A DNA stretch of 33,404 nt. It comes from Cochliopodium minus (Eukaryota; Discosea; Himatismenida; Cochliopodiidae). Below, one piece after another: positions 30,650 to 33,404 of the stretch (position 1 is the first letter of the stretch; each line of letters starts with the position of its first letter). The position numbers and the translations under genes are program-made. The notes below the pieces were generated by a model. The model ran no database searches. It had not been told where the DNA came from and saw only the letters and a list, made by a program, of their open reading frames with translations. The DNA lies in the NCBI GenBank assembly GCA_024220525.1, contig JAMYWO010000267.1, positions 21,060-54,463 on the forward strand, read 5' to 3'.

Positions 30650-32270
30650 TTATTTATTATCAATTAATTTCACTTTTAGTTTGATAAGAATATCAATGTG
30701 TTCAAGATATTTGTTTAAAAAAGATTTTAAAACAATTTTTTTGTTCAAAAGTTGCTCAATTTGTTTATCAATCATTTTCAATTTCTGATCTATGTTGGGG
30801 AGTTCTTTAAGTTTACTGGTGAGAAGATCATATTCTGTTTCCATTTCTTTTGTTATCTCTTTCATTTCTTTTTCCACAGAGGAGGATTTATTAAAGTTTA
30901 TTCTTACCTCTTTTTTTGTTTCTTTCCCTCCTTTTCCCTTTCTTTTTTCTTTTTTTTCTTTTTTGTTTTCAACAGAGTTAATAGAAGAGTAAATAATTTC
31001 ATTTTCTTTTCTTAAATTTTTTTGTTTTAAAGAAAATTCTTTTTTTTCTTCTTTTTCATCTCTTTTTTTATTTCCTTCCCTCCCAATCTCTTTATTATTT
31101 ACCTCCCCAGTGTTATTTGCAGTGATAGTATTATCAGTGTTATTACCAGTGTTATTTGCAGTGTTTTCAGTGTTATTTTTGTTTTTGTGTGTGTTTTCAT
31201 TATTTACAGCAGAGTTATCAAAAGAATTGGAATTGAAATTGAAAGAGGGGGAAGGAAAGGGAGAAGGAGAGAGGGAAGGAAAGGGGGAAGGAGAGGGGGA
31301 AGAAGAAGGGAGACGTTTGTATTTATTACTGGTTATTACAATGAGAGAGGATCTTTTTTTGGGTAATAAAGGAGTTGATGGTAATGGTGGTAAAGGAGGT
31401 GCTACTTTTTTTATTTCTTTTTTTTCATAGTTAATTTCCATTACATTCTCAATATTTACATCATTATTTTTTATGTTATTACTATCATTATTATTATTAT
31501 TGTTATTTTTATTGTTATTATCATTTTTACTATTTTCAATATTAATATTGTTATTATTATCATTATTATTGTTATATTTGTTATTATTATCATTTTTATT
31601 AATATCAATATTGTTATTATTATTATTATCATTATTATTGTTATATTTGTTATTATTATCATTTCCATTGGAAATATCAGTATGAAGAGGAAGAGGAGGA
31701 GGGTAAGAAAAGGAGATTTGGTGAAGGGACAAGAGATTTTCAAAGAAAAGTTTTTGTTTTAACATCTCTTCTTCTTTCTCTTTCTTTTCTTTTTCCATTT
31801 TTATACCTTTTTCACATTAATTTAAAAAAATAATATTAAAAATTAAATAAATGAAAATAAAATAAAATAATTGAAAATAAATAAATAATAATTAAGAATA
31901 AATAAATAATTCAAGGATTAATTATTAAAAAAAAAAAAATATAAATGAAAAAAGTTACAATTTAAAAGGGCATTTTCTTTTAAAAGAATTTCTCTATCCA
32001 AAAGAAAAATAAACTGTTTATCTGCTTCCTCTCTTTCTCTATTGTATTCCTCTCTTTCCCTATTGTATTCCTCTCTTTCTCTAATAAATTCCTCTCTTTC
32101 TCTATTGTATTCCTCTCTTTCTCTAATAAATTCCTCTCTTTCTTTATTGTATTCCTCTCTTTCTCTATTATATTCTTCTTTTTCTTTATTAAATTCTTCT
32201 TTTTCACATTCAACTTTATTATTATTGTTATTATTGTTATTATTGTTATTATTGTTATTATTGTTATGAA

Positions 32271-32312
<42 letters not shown>

Positions 32313-33231
32313 GAATATTTCTATTATTATTACTTTTATTATCAGTTTCTTCCAGAAAAGAGAGAGGAAAAGGTTTATTTTGGTTAAGAAGAATTACTTG
32401 GTTTATTTGATCCATCCACCCATGTTTCTCATTTATACTCTTACTTTTTGTTTTTTTTAATTTTTATAATATTAATTTTAAATTAAATTTAATTTAATAA
32501 TATTTAATTAAAAAATATTTGAGAAATAAATAAAAAATTTTATTAATAAATAAAGAATATGATGAATAATTTTAATAATAAAAAAATAAATAAGAATAAT
32601 TAATAAATAATAAAAAATAAAATAAATAAAACAAAATATTTGAAATAAAAATCAGGCCTGATATAAATGGATTGAATAAACGGTTAAATGAAGACAAATT
32701 GAATGATTAAATGAATTTCAAAATTAAAGATAAAGGGAAAAGGGGTACCAAAAAAAACTCATTTTTCTTTTGCGTGAGATGATGACAATAGAAAAACCAT
32801 GCAATTCTTCTTTCAAAGTTTTTATTTTTTTCAATTCATTTCTTTTCATAATTAAAAATAAATTAAAAATAGTATTTTTATACATTATTTTTATATATTA
32901 TTTTTATTTATTATTTAAAACAATTTTATATATTATTTTAATAATAATTTAATATTATTTTTACACATTTTATTTTATTTTTATATTTTTTTAAAAAATT
33001 ATTTTATTTTATTTTTAATTATTATTTTTACAAGTCATCAATTTCAGAAAGGACACAGTTGTGAAGAGGAATGAAACCCTTGTATTCAAATTTACCACGC
33101 ATATTAATTTTGGTGTAAACAAGAAAATCAGAAAACAAAAAAATATGCCTTGTTTGTAATTTATAATGTCTATTCATTTTCTTCATTATCCCTTCTTTGC
33201 ACACATACCTTTCTCCGTCATTTACTTCCAT
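30650..33231 (-). CDS. Rho exchange factor, C-terminal part: PH domain, heptad helix, Asn-rich tail
   Basis: Exons seen: 33032-33231, 32749-32841, 31959-32443, 30650-31806; 644 residues, with earlier exons (probably the DH domain) beyond the right edge. The PH domain of DH-PH type starts at GERYVCKEGIMKKM, then TRHIFLFSDFLVYTK, GFIPLHNC, LHGFSIVIISRKRKMSFFCK, and closes with the Trp helix (SINEKHGWMDQINQVI); splices 32842-33031 and 32444-32748 restore this exactly. Poly-Asn follows, then about eight perfect 7-residue repeats (EEYNRER, EEFIRER), which should form a long charged helix. Then come a Lys/Glu helix, Asn/Asp repeats, Ser/Pro repeats, more Lys/Glu-rich helix and a final predicted coiled coil (LKELPNIDQKLKMIDKQIEQ). 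The family activates Rho GTPases at membranes. The exon start at 33231 follows an AAAAAG acceptor. Confidence 0.8.
31470..31680 (-). repeat. Asn/Asp-rich coding repeats in the second exchange factor
   Basis: Two near-identical blocks, each reading roughly NNKYNNNNDNNNN then IDINKNDNNN or INIENSKNDNN, are followed by a short poly-Asn tract. They are built from AAY codons and lie in the last exon. A poly-Asn run built the same way sits in the previous exon at 32218-32330. Confidence 0.8.
31990..32212 (-). repeat. 21-base coding repeat (EEYNRER heptads)
   Basis: About eight head-to-tail 21-base units encode EEFNKEK, EEYNRER, EEYNKER, EEFIRER and similar. There is one aromatic residue per heptad, and Glu and Arg/Lys lie three to four residues apart. 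The regular seven-residue step points to selection on helix phase rather than slippage alone. Confidence 0.85.
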
Positions 33232-33254
33232 CTTTTTTTTTTTGTTCAAAATAT

Positions 33255-33404
33255 AAGAAATAAAATTAATAAATAATAATAATAAATAATAAATAAAATA
33301 AATAATAAATAATAAATAAATAAAAACAAATAATAAATAATAAATAATAAATAATAAATAATAAATAATAAATAATAAATAATAAATAATAAATAATAAA
33401 TAAT
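33255..33404. repeat. AATAATA heptamer microsatellite at the right edge
   Basis: AAT units pass into at least 13 clean copies of a 7-base AATAATA unit that run off the window. By position it lies in an intron of the second Rho exchange factor. The same 7-base unit fills an intron of the first exchange factor near 3310-3480. The scaffold may end in this repeat. Confidence 0.85.

Noticed and set aside
1-33404. tRNA, rRNA or snRNA genes
   Set aside because: I saw no GC-richer cloverleaf or conserved rRNA stretch by eye in the spacers; a covariance-model scan would decide.

Overview
The window is a gene-dense, very AT-rich piece of eukaryotic nuclear DNA. Nearly every gene is split by short AT-rich GT..AG introns, mostly about 45 to 140 bases and a few near 300. 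Many coding regions carry long Asn-rich and other simple-sequence runs. Poly-Asn proteins, an SH2 domain, Rho exchange factors, coactosin and DENN proteins together suggest an amoeboid protist, perhaps an amoebozoan or Anaeramoeba-like lineage. That assignment is inference. Gene models below were built by hand: introns were placed where GT..AG pairs keep the frame and restore a family motif.

Layout. 1-550 (-): 5' part of an aldo/keto reductase. 566-about 2240 (-): leucine-rich-repeat protein. 2570-5462 (-): Rho exchange factor whose DH domain holds a long simple-sequence insert and is followed by an SH2 domain. 5788-7454 (+): translation elongation factor 1B gamma. 7659-8831 (+): F-box-like protein with about eight membrane spans. 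9109-10876 (+): Gfo/Idh/MocA oxidoreductase in ten exons. 10906-16095 (-): DENN-domain protein in twelve exons. 16483-17624 and 17678-18286 (-): two neighbouring, related ER thioredoxin/PDI-type genes whose CGWC active sites lie in tiny exons. 18527-21672 (-): protein of three coactosin-type ADF-H domains. 22175-22552 (-): 3' end of a second aldo/keto reductase, cut by an assembly gap (22553-22651) with a scrap of LINE-like reverse transcriptase just beyond it. 23566-26514 (+): Crinkler-like P-loop NTPase with a nuclease-like C-terminus. 27516-28447 (+): dual-specificity phosphatase. 28544-29487 and 29583-30475 (-): two neighbouring secreted repeat proteins. 30650-33231 and beyond (-): 3' two thirds of a second Rho exchange factor (PH domain, heptad helix, Asn-rich tail).

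Much of the gene content fits actin control and membrane traffic: two Rho exchange factors, a triple coactosin, a DENN protein (Rab exchange) and a phosphatase. The PDI pair and the secreted repeat proteins belong to the secretory route. The 22.2-27.5 kb stretch looks different: an assembly gap, a LINE scrap, a Crinkler-like gene and about 1.8 kb of gene-poor DNA. It is the most accessory-like part of the window.

The two most unusual items are the Crinkler-like NTPase/nuclease gene and the pair of Met/Gly-rich and Gln/Tyr-rich secreted proteins. The splice models are hand-made and need transcript support.
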